DNA of 27,635 nt from CAYOEV01 sp964403075 (GTDB taxonomy: Bacteria; Bacteroidota; Bacteroidia; Cytophagales; Cyclobacteriaceae). Location of the stretch: assembly GCA_964403075.1 (NCBI GenBank), contig CAYOEV010000030.1:1-27635 (forward strand). The letters are read 5' to 3'. The position numbers and the translations under genes are program-made. Positions 9,010 through 16,026 of this stretch are shown in pieces. The notes beneath the pieces were generated by a model. That model was not told the origin of the DNA. It did no database searches and saw only the letters and a list, made by a program, of their open reading frames with translations. Numbering within the stretch: the stretch's first letter is position 1; each line of letters begins with the position of its first letter.

Positions 9010-9522
9010 TTAGAATCCTGAGGACAATCCTTTGATAACGCCAGCGTTTTCCAATTCCTTTCTCAGGGCGTCGTACATCACGGCAACGGCGATCCCAACT
9101 TTGTAGGTTTTTTTGTCAACTTTGACGACGCTTCTCATTTGCTCACCCTGAGCAGAGGCCGCGATGAATTTCAAATAGGGTCCTCCATCTTCAAAGAATT
9201 TTTCGAAGAAATCCGCTCTCGAAGTCTCGAGCGTTACGCTTTTAGCCAAAGGTTTTACACCCTGGCAACCACCTGAACTGGTCTGTGCGCCTTTAAAAAT
9301 CACCCCGTGGATAGCATTTCTCTTGGCTTCTCTCACAGCAATCTCAGGCTTCTTACCATAACCATATACGGCCATAAGCTTCGTGCCTTGATCCCCGACG
9401 CCAATACAGGTAATCTCATAATCCTGTTTGGTATAACCGGCCGTTTCTCTTTTTTTCTTGCCCTGGGCATCTGCAAAGAATACCAGGCCAACCATCAATA
9501 ATGTAGTCAATACGTATTTCAT
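9010..9522 (-). CDS. LPP20-like secreted protein, first gene of the DUF6175 operon
   Basis: A 170-residue protein. I chose the ATG at 9522 because the frame further upstream reaches only a TTG at 9543, and the ATG gives a clean signal peptide (MKYVLTTLLMVGLVFFADA-QG). The mature part has the features shared with its paralogue at 8452-8988: AVYGYGK (51-57), the helix EIAVREAKRNAIHGVIF, a GGC near 84-86, and FFEKFFEDGGPY (105-116). Its C-terminus YKVGIAVAVMYDALRKELE is typical of an LPP20/FlgT-type closing strand and helix. It is the promoter-proximal gene of the four-gene - strand operon. Function unknown; periplasmic or outer-membrane location is inferred. Confidence 0.75.
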   Translation of the reverse strand: MKYVLTTLLMVGLVFFADAQGKKKRETAGYTKQDYEITCIGVGDQGTKLMAVYGYGKKPEIAVREAKRNAIHGVIFKGAQTSSGGCQGVKPLAKSVTLETSRADFFEKFFEDGGPYLKFIAASAQGEQMRSVVKVDKKTYKVGIAVAVMYDALRKELENAGVIKGLSSGF

Positions 9523-9990
9523 AGTCACCTTTGAATTAGTCAAATAGATTTTAATTGTTGTGTGATTTGTAGTTACAAGATACAGGATATTGTCCCTTTT
9601 TTTTCATGTGAACCATCAAAGTCACGAATAAATAATTGCTTTTGTGGGCAATTGCTCGTGACAGTGCAAAAAATGGGCCAGTTCCCAAAAACGAATTCCT
9701 TTCACTTTTTTAAATGATTCCGTTAATTAATAAACCACGACAATCATTTCCGCTTCCTTTGAAGTGTGCACCCAATCTGACGTATGCTCAGGCACCGAGG
9801 GAATATGCTCAGATTTTTTTCCATTAAGTCTTTCCATGCTTTTAGTTTGTGCATGCACTGGCTTGAGTTTCGTTGCGCCAACTCATTGAACCAAGGAATT
9901 TTCCTAAATTCTATTTGTCTAGGACGGAAACGGTTCTGTGCTGGAAAGCCAAAGCAAGTTGGCATAAAATCCATATAGAAAGGTTTAAAT
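9523..9990. other. Gene-poor region upstream of the LPP20/DUF6175 operon
   Basis: About 470 bp with no convincing gene. It must hold the promoter of the - strand operon starting at 9522, but no close match to the Bacteroidota -33/-7 elements was found; the best candidate is TGACTTTG on the - strand (9617-9624), with a poorly spaced TTG. It contains an inverted repeat AATTGC/GCAATT (9634-9639 and 9648-9653) and a repeated TATGCTCAG near 9783 and 9803. Short open frames on both strands between 9744 and 9978 lack any recognisable family or signal and are not annotated. Confidence 0.4.
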
Positions 9991-10025
9991 AAAAAAAGGG
10001 TGACGTATCGGCACCCCTTTTTTTT
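9991..10025 (-). terminator. Intrinsic terminator of the 608-residue protein gene
   Basis: Read on the - strand: an A tract, a GGGTG stem arm, a 9-nt loop, the matching CACCC arm, and a T tract. It starts about 20 bp after the stop of the gene at 10044-11870. Because A and T tracts flank both sides, it could also work from the other strand. It separates that gene from the downstream LPP20 operon. Confidence 0.8.
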
Positions 10026-10043
10026 CGTAAGTATTCAAAGATT

Positions 10044-11870
10044 TTATTTAATCTGGCGGATGAGCATACCCGGGTAATAAGATCCTTTGGCTTTGTCTTT
10101 GAAATAGGTGGCGTCGATCTCCTGTGTGCCCACTTCTTCATCAGCGCCGAAGGTATTGTCCCATATTCGTTTGTGATCTACCTGAATGGTGCCCTTCCTT
10201 TTGTATTCCGTCAGCCCTTCACTATCTATCACCTGCTCGAGCACCTCAAACTTATCTCCTTTTTCAATTCCTTCTTTCAGGCCAATTTTCGCGGTCAGCT
10301 CCGGTTCGGTGGTGAACAAAGGCGTCTTTGTACGGAAGGCTTCATAGGTGCGGCTCAATTTCGCCATGGCCTTATCGGTGGCTTTTAGGGTGGCCATTTG
10401 TATCAGCTCGTCATTGGTTTTGGTTGTGGCCTTGGTTGAAAAGAGGTCGGCGGTGGCTGCCTGATAGCCTACGAACTTCAATTGGAAGATGTCTGACTCA
10501 TTGAAGCGTTCTACACGGGTGTTGTCCAATGCATCATCAGTGGTCCAGTATCTGGTGTAAAACATGGCAGCCGCTTCCTCAGTCCAGTCCAATTGATACA
10601 GGTACGAGCGGGTTTTAACCACATAACCTTTACCCACAAAGTCAGCCACAGTTGCCACACCAGTTGCGATATCCGCCACATCACCATAACCTGCTGCGTC
10701 CGCTACCGCTGAGAGAAGGCCCAAGCCCTTGTTTACTTTTTTAGCCACTTCTTCTTTATCAGTAAAGTGGTAATCGTTGACAATGACGAAAGTATTTTTG
10801 ATCAGTTCTTCACCGGCATCGGCCAATAAGGCCTTACCCCGTGCGCTTTGCTCTGCGAGCTTCACATCCAAAGCACTGGCATCATAATAGCCACGCTTGG
10901 CTATCAGGTCCATGCTGAAGCCCCCCTCCGGGCTCCTGTTAAACCATTTTGCCACCAGCATTTTGGCTACCTGCTTTTGCGCGAGCCAAGTGGTGATTTT
11001 CTCCGTCTGTAGTGCTTCATCCTTAAGGCCTCCTTCTCCTTCTACCAGATAGAGCCCAACGTTGTGGTCGTTGTATTTCTCCGGCATTTCCGCATTTCCG
11101 AAAGCCTGAAGAATGTAGGGGTAAGCCGGCCTACTTTGGTCGTTGACCATCAGCGTGTACAAAGAGCTTCGTCGGTATTTGAGGTCGGGAAACTGCTTAT
11201 CGAGCTTGGGCGGTTCTTCATCAGTAACAGCCGAATACGTGCTCGTGATACCTCCCCCTTCTGAGGCATCGCCGTAGTATTTCGCCTCAAAAGAGTAGAG
11301 ATCACCTATTTCTTCAAGGTTACGCTGACGCTCACTATTGGCAATTACTTCGTTGACATCCAAGGAACCGAGGCTGTCCAGGAATGGATTGGCTCCCGGT
11401 GAATTTTGATTGAGACCGTCTGTAACGGAGGCGGCGGGGGCATCTGCCTGCGAAGGAATATCGGTGGTCAGTGGCATGACGGCCGTATAACTGGCTATCG
11501 ATTGCATCCCCTGATCTGCGGTGGGCAAAGTAATCGAGGTATTGACCTGATCCTGCCCAGAAGGATTGGGGGTGGCATAAAACTGTACATAAACTGTCTG
11601 ACCTTCGGCTACGTCAATGGCTGTGGGGTTGGAGCGAAAGGGTCTGGCAGACTCTACATTGTAACTGCCTGGATAAATCGCCAGCTCCATGTAGGAGTTG
11701 CTGGGCATTTCGCCTACGGTTACGCCATTTACACTTACAGCCATGGACTGGTCGTCCATCATGACTGTTTTGGGTTTTATCAGGACCATTTTGGTCTCCT
11801 GCGCCCATAATTCGCCCGTCAATAGCAAAGTAGCTGTTACGACAAGCATCTTTGTTTTAAAAGTCATCAT
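10044..11870 (-). CDS. Secreted 608-residue protein with DUF2846-like N-terminal domain and SH3-like C-terminal region; function unknown
   Basis: It has a Sec signal peptide (about 1-23, ELWA-QE). Residues about 26-100 resemble the DUF2846 kind of small beta domain, with VSVNGVTVGEMPSNSYMELAIYPG followed by a strand ending in VYVQFY; such domains carry a short peptide or cap on envelope proteins. Residues about 100-190 are low in structure and rich in Ser, Pro and Gln. The central part (about 230-480) is alpha/beta and not recognised; it includes the stretch GKALLADAGEELIKNTFVIVND and a glycine/alanine-rich helix near 385-410 that may be amphipathic. Near 530-570, AKIGLKEGIEKGDKFEVLEQ resembles the SH3-like closing domain of FlgT/CsgG-type proteins. 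It is transcribed alone with its own terminator but sits beside the LPP20/DUF6175 operon and may serve the same envelope process. Confidence 0.7.
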   Translation of the reverse strand: MMTFKTKMLVVTATLLLTGELWAQETKMVLIKPKTVMMDDQSMAVSVNGVTVGEMPSNSYMELAIYPGSYNVESARPFRSNPTAIDVAEGQTVYVQFYATPNPSGQDQVNTSITLPTADQGMQSIASYTAVMPLTTDIPSQADAPAASVTDGLNQNSPGANPFLDSLGSLDVNEVIANSERQRNLEEIGDLYSFEAKYYGDASEGGGITSTYSAVTDEEPPKLDKQFPDLKYRRSSLYTLMVNDQSRPAYPYILQAFGNAEMPEKYNDHNVGLYLVEGEGGLKDEALQTEKITTWLAQKQVAKMLVAKWFNRSPEGGFSMDLIAKRGYYDASALDVKLAEQSARGKALLADAGEELIKNTFVIVNDYHFTDKEEVAKKVNKGLGLLSAVADAAGYGDVADIATGVATVADFVGKGYVVKTRSYLYQLDWTEEAAAMFYTRYWTTDDALDNTRVERFNESDIFQLKFVGYQAATADLFSTKATTKTNDELIQMATLKATDKAMAKLSRTYEAFRTKTPLFTTEPELTAKIGLKEGIEKGDKFEVLEQVIDSEGLTEYKRKGTIQVDHKRIWDNTFGADEEVGTQEIDATYFKDKAKGSYYPGMLIRQIK

Positions 11871-12061
11871 CTTGGTTGGTTTTTAAAAGTGGTGATCATA
11901 GGAAGTGATATTTACTGCCTGTTCAATAAAATAATGTTTTTCTAAATTAAGTAATTTTTATGACGATTTGTTTGTTCATCCAACTTGTTGATATTCCGAG
12001 CTCAATCGACACATCGATTGGATCGCGCTGAATCCATGATTACATGAACGATTAAACCCAT
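11871..12061. other. Intergenic region with an inverted repeat
   Basis: This 191-bp AT-rich stretch separates two - strand genes and should carry the promoter of the 608-residue protein gene. A 7-bp perfect inverted repeat with a 4-nt loop (CAATCGA/TCGATTG, 12003-12020) lies in it. There is no T run on either side, so it looks more like an operator or mRNA hairpin than a terminator. No clear Bacteroidota-type promoter was found. Confidence 0.4.
12003..12020. repeat. Perfect 7-bp inverted repeat, possible operator
   Basis: CAATCGA-caca-TCGATTG, a perfect dyad. It lies about 42 bp downstream of the RHS-like lipoprotein stop and about 130 bp upstream of the 608-residue protein start. Its role is unknown. 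Confidence 0.45.
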
Positions 12062-12877
12062 TCAATCACACGAATAAACCATTCGTATCGGTGTCTCATT
12101 GCTTGATTCGAGCATAGATACCGGGTAGTTATTGTCGTCGTAAACCAATTCCACCTGATCCACATCCACATCACCCTTCTTTTTCTTTTCACCGTTTATT
12201 TTGTAGTTGGTGTCGATCCTGTAAGTGGTTTCGGCCTTCACCACATTGTTTATATAGTTGCCCACCGGATAACCATAGAGTAATTCATACGAGTTGCCAT
12301 ACGGACCAAAACCCTGAAAAGGATTGCGCTTATCGTCATACGTCAGCACAACTTCCGTGCTCAACTGACCATCCGCGCCATAGGCCTTGACCTTCACAGG
12401 CTTGTCATCCTCATAGAGGAATTCTTTAGTAGCAAAAGGTTCATCTCCGACCTGTGGGTAGAAAGTTTCCTGCCTGACAATTTTGCCCGTACTATCTCGG
12501 GTAAAAACGATATTGCCGAAAGTAGGTGAGGCCATTTTTTCGATAGCACCAGCATCATCGTAGTAATATTCGGTTACGTTCTGTCCTTCCGTAATGGCAA
12601 TAAGGCGTCCACCTTCGTAGGTGTAATCGGCACTGCGTATTTCTGGTTGGCCGGTGACATTCAGGTGAAAAGCAGTTATTTGCCCTGCTTCGTTGTAGTT
12701 GGCTGCGATGGTTCTTGGCTTGTCACCCAGGGTGAAGTACATGGAATCCAGCTGGCAATCGGTCAGAATGGATGTATCTGGTTCCGCTGTGCCGTTTTCC
12801 GAGGTATTGCTTCCGCCGGAGCAGGCAGAAAAAACAATAAGGGCCATAAGTAGGGGGTAGAAAATTTTATTTGACAT
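12062..12877 (-). CDS. Lipoprotein with RHS/YD-repeat-like sequence; function unknown
   Basis: A 271-residue protein with a lipoprotein signal peptide (lipobox FSAC, Cys19), followed by a Ser/Gly/Asn-rich linker to about residue 38. The rest is made of beta-hairpin units of the kind found in RHS/YD-repeat and related Bacteroidota lipoproteins: ADYTYEGGRLIAIT, TEYYYDDAGAIEKM, KEFLYEDDKPVKVKAYGADG, VVLTYDDKRNPF and VELVYDDNNYPVSML. Each unit has an aromatic-Asp/Glu pair. The family is usually a surface or periplasmic scaffold of unknown role. It starts 49 bp after the subtilase stop on the same strand, so the two are probably co-transcribed. No enzymatic motif is visible. Confidence 0.75.
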   Translation of the reverse strand: MSNKIFYPLLMALIVFSACSGGSNTSENGTAEPDTSILTDCQLDSMYFTLGDKPRTIAANYNEAGQITAFHLNVTGQPEIRSADYTYEGGRLIAITEGQNVTEYYYDDAGAIEKMASPTFGNIVFTRDSTGKIVRQETFYPQVGDEPFATKEFLYEDDKPVKVKAYGADGQLSTEVVLTYDDKRNPFQGFGPYGNSYELLYGYPVGNYINNVVKAETTYRIDTNYKINGEKKKKGDVDVDQVELVYDDNNYPVSMLESSNETPIRMVYSCD

Positions 12878-12925
12878 GTTGGTAAAAATTGATTGGATCA
12901 GCTAAATGTAATCAGGAAAGGCGGG

Positions 12926-14323
12926 CTACACCAGTTGAATGGCTTTTTCTGCATTAAACAAACCATACCCCGTGGCGCCATCCTGACCAAGATCTGCCGG
13001 CAGGGGAGGGTCGCTGCTAAATGGACTGCCGTGACCCTCGGTAACATCCCAACAGCTGCGCTGGATAATGCTTTTCACTTCGCCTGGCTCAAGTGAAGGA
13101 TCCTTTTCAAGGAGTAGCGCACAGAGCCCTGCGATTTGAGGAGCAGCGGCCGAAGTGCCACTGAGTAAAGCCCAGCCATCGTCCGGATCTGTCCCATCTG
13201 GCAAACGATCGACTTTGGATTCCGGAGATACTGGCAGCATCAGGTATCTGGCATCGTTGGCTGACATACCTACCAACCCACAAAAATCTGGGACATTTCT
13301 CCCTGGGTAAATTGTGCTTCGAAAAGCACTGGCGTAATCGGAGGCCTGCCTCCTTCCTTTTTCGTCGACAAATACCCCACCCACCGACATTACCTCCGGC
13401 ATCATGGCAGGAAAGGATACATGGCCATTGCCAGATGCAAAAATGACAATGGTACCCGCCTTGACGGCAGCTTTGATCTCTGCTTCCAGTGCCTTTAGAT
13501 TGTTGGGTAATTTTTTCACTCCCTTTAAATCGTATCCCAAACTAATGGTGATGATGTCCGGGCTATGTTTCATCGCTTCCTGAAAACCCTCCAACATGGA
13601 GGCACTTTGGGTAGGGTCCAGTTCATTATCCACCTTTATACCTAGGAACGATACATCCGGCGCAATGGCAAACACGTTGGCCGACTCGGCCGTACCATGC
13701 CCACTTTGGTCTTCGGTTTTGTGCGTGGCACCCGGTGCAGTCACTACGCTGCTACGGTAGCCATGCGCAGTGAAGTAGGGATGGTCGTGATAAAATCCGG
13801 AGTCTACCATGGCCACGGTAACACCCGCACCTGTATAGCCTAGGCGGTGCACTTGACTGGCATGGCCCACCATGGCTAATTGATCCGGTAGGCGCAAATG
13901 ATATTCGTCGATGTAAGGAGGAAACCGGGAAGGCTCAAAGGCATAGATCAGGTGAGGCCACTGGATGTAGGCATCGTCTATCCAGCGCATGATCTCGGGA
14001 TCGGGCCGCCAAGGAGCACCCATGGTGGGCACGAGGGTGGGCGGCTGCTGACCGAAAGCGCCATGCGAGGTGTAGGCAGGCGTAGGTGAGAGCCTTGTAC
14101 CAAAAAGCTGCTCGTAGCGGGTAGAATCTATCCTCATAGACAGGGAAAAGCGACCCCTGTTGGTCAGCCTGAAGCCACGCTTCTCTAATTCCTGTAATCC
14201 TTCGTCAATGGTTTGTGGAGATGGCGGCCGATCGAGCAAACGATCTGTAAGTCCCTCTTTAAGCTGGGTAACGCCTACCGATTCGTTTTCCAGGTCAAAG
14301 GTTACGGCTACTTTCAGTTCCAT
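12926..14323 (-). CDS. S8 family serine peptidase (subtilase) without a visible signal peptide
   Basis: A 465-residue protein with a complete subtilase core. The catalytic residues are Asp174 in VTVAMVDSGFYHDHP, His209 in SGHGTAES and Ser391 in SGTSAAAPQIAG; Asn299 in FASGNGHVSFP is the oxyanion residue. The first 160 residues are an unusual N-terminal extension with no hydrophobic stretch; the protein begins MELKVAVTFDLENESVGV. The extension (about 1-80) could be a prodomain-like alpha/beta unit, as it has a FRLTNRGRFSLSMR strand pair and a repeat of short helices. No C-terminal sorting domain is seen. It may be cytoplasmic or exported by another route. It is followed 49 bp downstream by the RHS-like lipoprotein gene. 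Its target is unknown. Confidence 0.92.
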   Translation of the reverse strand: MELKVAVTFDLENESVGVTQLKEGLTDRLLDRPPSPQTIDEGLQELEKRGFRLTNRGRFSLSMRIDSTRYEQLFGTRLSPTPAYTSHGAFGQQPPTLVPTMGAPWRPDPEIMRWIDDAYIQWPHLIYAFEPSRFPPYIDEYHLRLPDQLAMVGHASQVHRLGYTGAGVTVAMVDSGFYHDHPYFTAHGYRSSVVTAPGATHKTEDQSGHGTAESANVFAIAPDVSFLGIKVDNELDPTQSASMLEGFQEAMKHSPDIITISLGYDLKGVKKLPNNLKALEAEIKAAVKAGTIVIFASGNGHVSFPAMMPEVMSVGGVFVDEKGRRQASDYASAFRSTIYPGRNVPDFCGLVGMSANDARYLMLPVSPESKVDRLPDGTDPDDGWALLSGTSAAAPQIAGLCALLLEKDPSLEPGEVKSIIQRSCWDVTEGHGSPFSSDPPLPADLGQDGATGYGLFNAEKAIQLV

Positions 14324-14437
14324 TTATTCATGGTCTTATTAATAAAATTAGGCGGCCTGCGGTAGAAGTTGATTAGCTGAAGAGCAACAAAAAATTAAGA
14401 ATTGCTAATGAAAAGAAGGGGCACAATTGTAAAACAC

Positions 14438-14479
14438 TGCCCATTGCCTATGGCCATTTCCACGCGAATGCCCATTGCC
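14438..14479. repeat. Short direct repeat TGCCCATTGCC, two copies
   Basis: Two copies of the 11-mer at 14438-14448 and 14469-14479, offset by 31 bp, with further related CTGCC units beside them (ending near 14489). The composition differs from the AT-rich surroundings. It lies between the divergent subtilase and lipocalin-like genes. A low-complexity or mobile short repeat is possible; function unknown. Confidence 0.5.
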
Positions 14480-14549
14480 CACTGCCTAATGTCAAACAAC
14501 ATATAGTATATTGCTAAAGCAACTACTCACCTCTTAAAAGCCAACAATT

Positions 14550-15023
14550 ATGAAAAAATGCCTTCTGCTCTCCCTGATTATCCTGCTTCTCATCTCTACA
14601 AGGTTAGAAGCTCAGCCATCTCATTTGGTCAACAAGTGGACCATGGATTTTAACGTCTTGATGAATGAGCAAATTAAGCCTACACTCCCCTTTGACCTGG
14701 ACACGCTGACAGGACCGGCCAAGACCCTATTTGACATGCAGATGCAGGAAATGGAACAAATGTGGAAAGGGGCCTACTTCTGGTTCAAGGCTGATGGTAC
14801 GGTCACGGTACGTACACCGAAAGGCAACCCGCAAGCGCCCGACTATGAAGAGGAGACAGGAACCTGGAGCCTATCCGAAGACGGTACCATCGTGACGATG
14901 GTGAAAGACGCAACCCAGGAAACCATGGACCTGACCATTAAGGAGGTGTCTGCTACCCGGTTGGTGTTGAGCAATCCAAAGTCCGAGCAATTTAAAGAAA
15001 TGACCTTCGTAACCGTCAAGTAG
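14550..15023 (+). CDS. Secreted lipocalin-like domain protein
   Basis: A 157-residue protein with a Sec signal peptide (about 1-21, RLEA-QP). The mature part begins HLVNKWTMDF, a Trp-containing first strand, and later shows FWFKADGTVTVRTPKG and GTWSLSEDGTIVTM, the strand-turn pattern of small lipocalin-like proteins of Bacteroidota, which bind small hydrophobic ligands or have unknown roles. A methionine/glutamate-rich helix lies near 60-73. The gene is isolated, transcribed away from the subtilase, and is followed by a possible hairpin terminator. Function is not known; the fold is inferred from sequence pattern only. Confidence 0.7.
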   Translation: MKKCLLLSLIILLLISTRLEAQPSHLVNKWTMDFNVLMNEQIKPTLPFDLDTLTGPAKTLFDMQMQEMEQMWKGAYFWFKADGTVTVRTPKGNPQAPDYEEETGTWSLSEDGTIVTMVKDATQETMDLTIKEVSATRLVLSNPKSEQFKEMTFVTVK

Positions 15024-15061
15024 CGAAGAAAAGGAATGGTGCCACAGACGTTGTTCATGAG

Positions 15062-15120
15062 TGGTGGTGCAAGAATAAACCACCAGAAAAGACTTTGTAC
15101 CTCCGCCAATTCTGGTTTTT
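15062..15120 (+). terminator. Possible terminator with two mutually exclusive hairpins after the lipocalin-like gene
   Basis: Hairpin one pairs TGGTGGT (15062-15068) with ACCACCA (15079-15085). Hairpin two pairs ACCAGAA (15082-15088) with TTCTGGT (15110-15116) and is followed by a T run to 15120. They share bases 15082-15085, so only one can form. Only the second has the U tract expected of an intrinsic terminator, and its 21-nt loop is long, so the call is tentative. Confidence 0.4.
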
Positions 15121-15283
15121 GGATTTTATCGTTGCCCCCATCTCCTTGGCATTCACGTTTTTCTTTGATCTATTGTTGACCAATCCTCTATCAAATCGTG
15201 CTTAATGCTCCTCGGGGCCATTGTGAAATCAGCACACCAATAAGTGCAGCACCACGCGGCAACCTGGGAGGGATATCGGGCAA

Positions 15284-15778
15284 TCAAAAAGCCCTGAACG
15301 ATTTAGGTAAGAGCACCCAGTGATTGTTGATGTAAACCAGGGCGTCGTAGGACAACCCCAGTTCTTCACCGGGCGCTACGTATTTAAATTGATAAAAGGT
15401 GAGTCCGTTTTTCCAATTTTCAGCGACATGGGTGTATCCGTCCGGTAATTGATTTTCTTCCTTTTTTTTCATTTGATCGGTGGTGCAGGAAAAAACCATG
15501 ATTACTGTTTGCTCTTCGCCAGAGGTTATGGCATCTTCAGGAATGCTGGTGTACATTTCTTCCGTGTATTTATACAGTTGATTGGCAGCGTCTTCACTCG
15601 AACAGATGGCCAGGGCATCTGCTCGTGAGGGTCTCAGGGTTTGCAAAAATTCGTTGTCCCGATCTGTACGAAGTTTTTCAGCGAGGGTCTTCACACCTTC
15701 GGCCGTGGCCGGAATGCCATCGCCAGTGCAGGCTGCCAATAAAATGAGGAGCACAAAAGGGTACGTCAGGCGTTTCAT
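15284..15778 (-). CDS. Small lipoprotein of unknown function
   Basis: A 164-residue protein with a clear lipoprotein signal peptide (MKRLTYPFVLLILLAAC, Cys17), followed by TGDG. The mature part is mixed alpha/beta: a helical region with AEGVKTLAEKLRTDRDNEF and LYKYTEEMY, then strands VIMVFSC and FYQFKYVAPGEE, ending ALVYINNHWVLLPKSFRAF. The strand ending in a Trp-containing NNHWVLLPK is common in small secreted Bacteroidota proteins that adopt an NTF2-like or similar fold, but I do not recognise a family. It is divergent from the phosphorylase gene (249 bp apart) and no other gene is on its transcript. No function is proposed. Confidence 0.7.
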   Translation of the reverse strand: MKRLTYPFVLLILLAACTGDGIPATAEGVKTLAEKLRTDRDNEFLQTLRPSRADALAICSSEDAANQLYKYTEEMYTSIPEDAITSGEEQTVIMVFSCTTDQMKKKEENQLPDGYTHVAENWKNGLTFYQFKYVAPGEELGLSYDALVYINNHWVLLPKSFRAF

Positions 15779-16026
15779 ACGGTTGTTTTAAAACTTGTTA
15801 AAACTATACATTTCGTTCCATACCCCGCTTGCCCTGACCATAAGGTTAGGTTATACAGAGCTTTGGCTACGGGATGGCTACTTTTCATCAATGTTTATTT
15901 TATTTACCCCTTGTTTTAGAGAAAACGCCGCAGACATGGTTGTTCCCTCCTATCGAGTGGGGTCTAGAAAAACAGTAATACAGTAAACGCTTCCATTGAC
16001 AACCATTGAAAGAATAGTTATAATTT
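15779..16026. promoter_or_regulatory. Divergent intergenic region carrying the promoter of the second beta-glucan operon
   Basis: 248 bp between the small lipoprotein gene (- strand) and the phosphorylase gene (+ strand). It must contain the promoter of the five-gene operon. Only weak matches to TTG/TAnnTTTG were found (for example TACTTTTC at 15879-15886), with spacing that does not fit well, so no exact element is claimed. Confidence 0.4.

Noticed and set aside
9523..9543. TTG start for the first LPP20-like gene
   Set aside because: It only adds MTNSKVT before a complete signal peptide beginning at the ATG at 9522.
9744..9978. Short open frames on both strands, 64-76 codons, in the region upstream of the LPP20 operon
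   Set aside because: They overlap each other on opposite strands, have no recognisable family, no signal peptide and no plausible partner genes.
15879..16026. Exact promoter for the right beta-glucan operon
   Set aside because: Matches such as TACTTTTC (15879-15886) lack a properly spaced TTG; TATAATTT near 16019 would place the transcription start inside the coding sequence.
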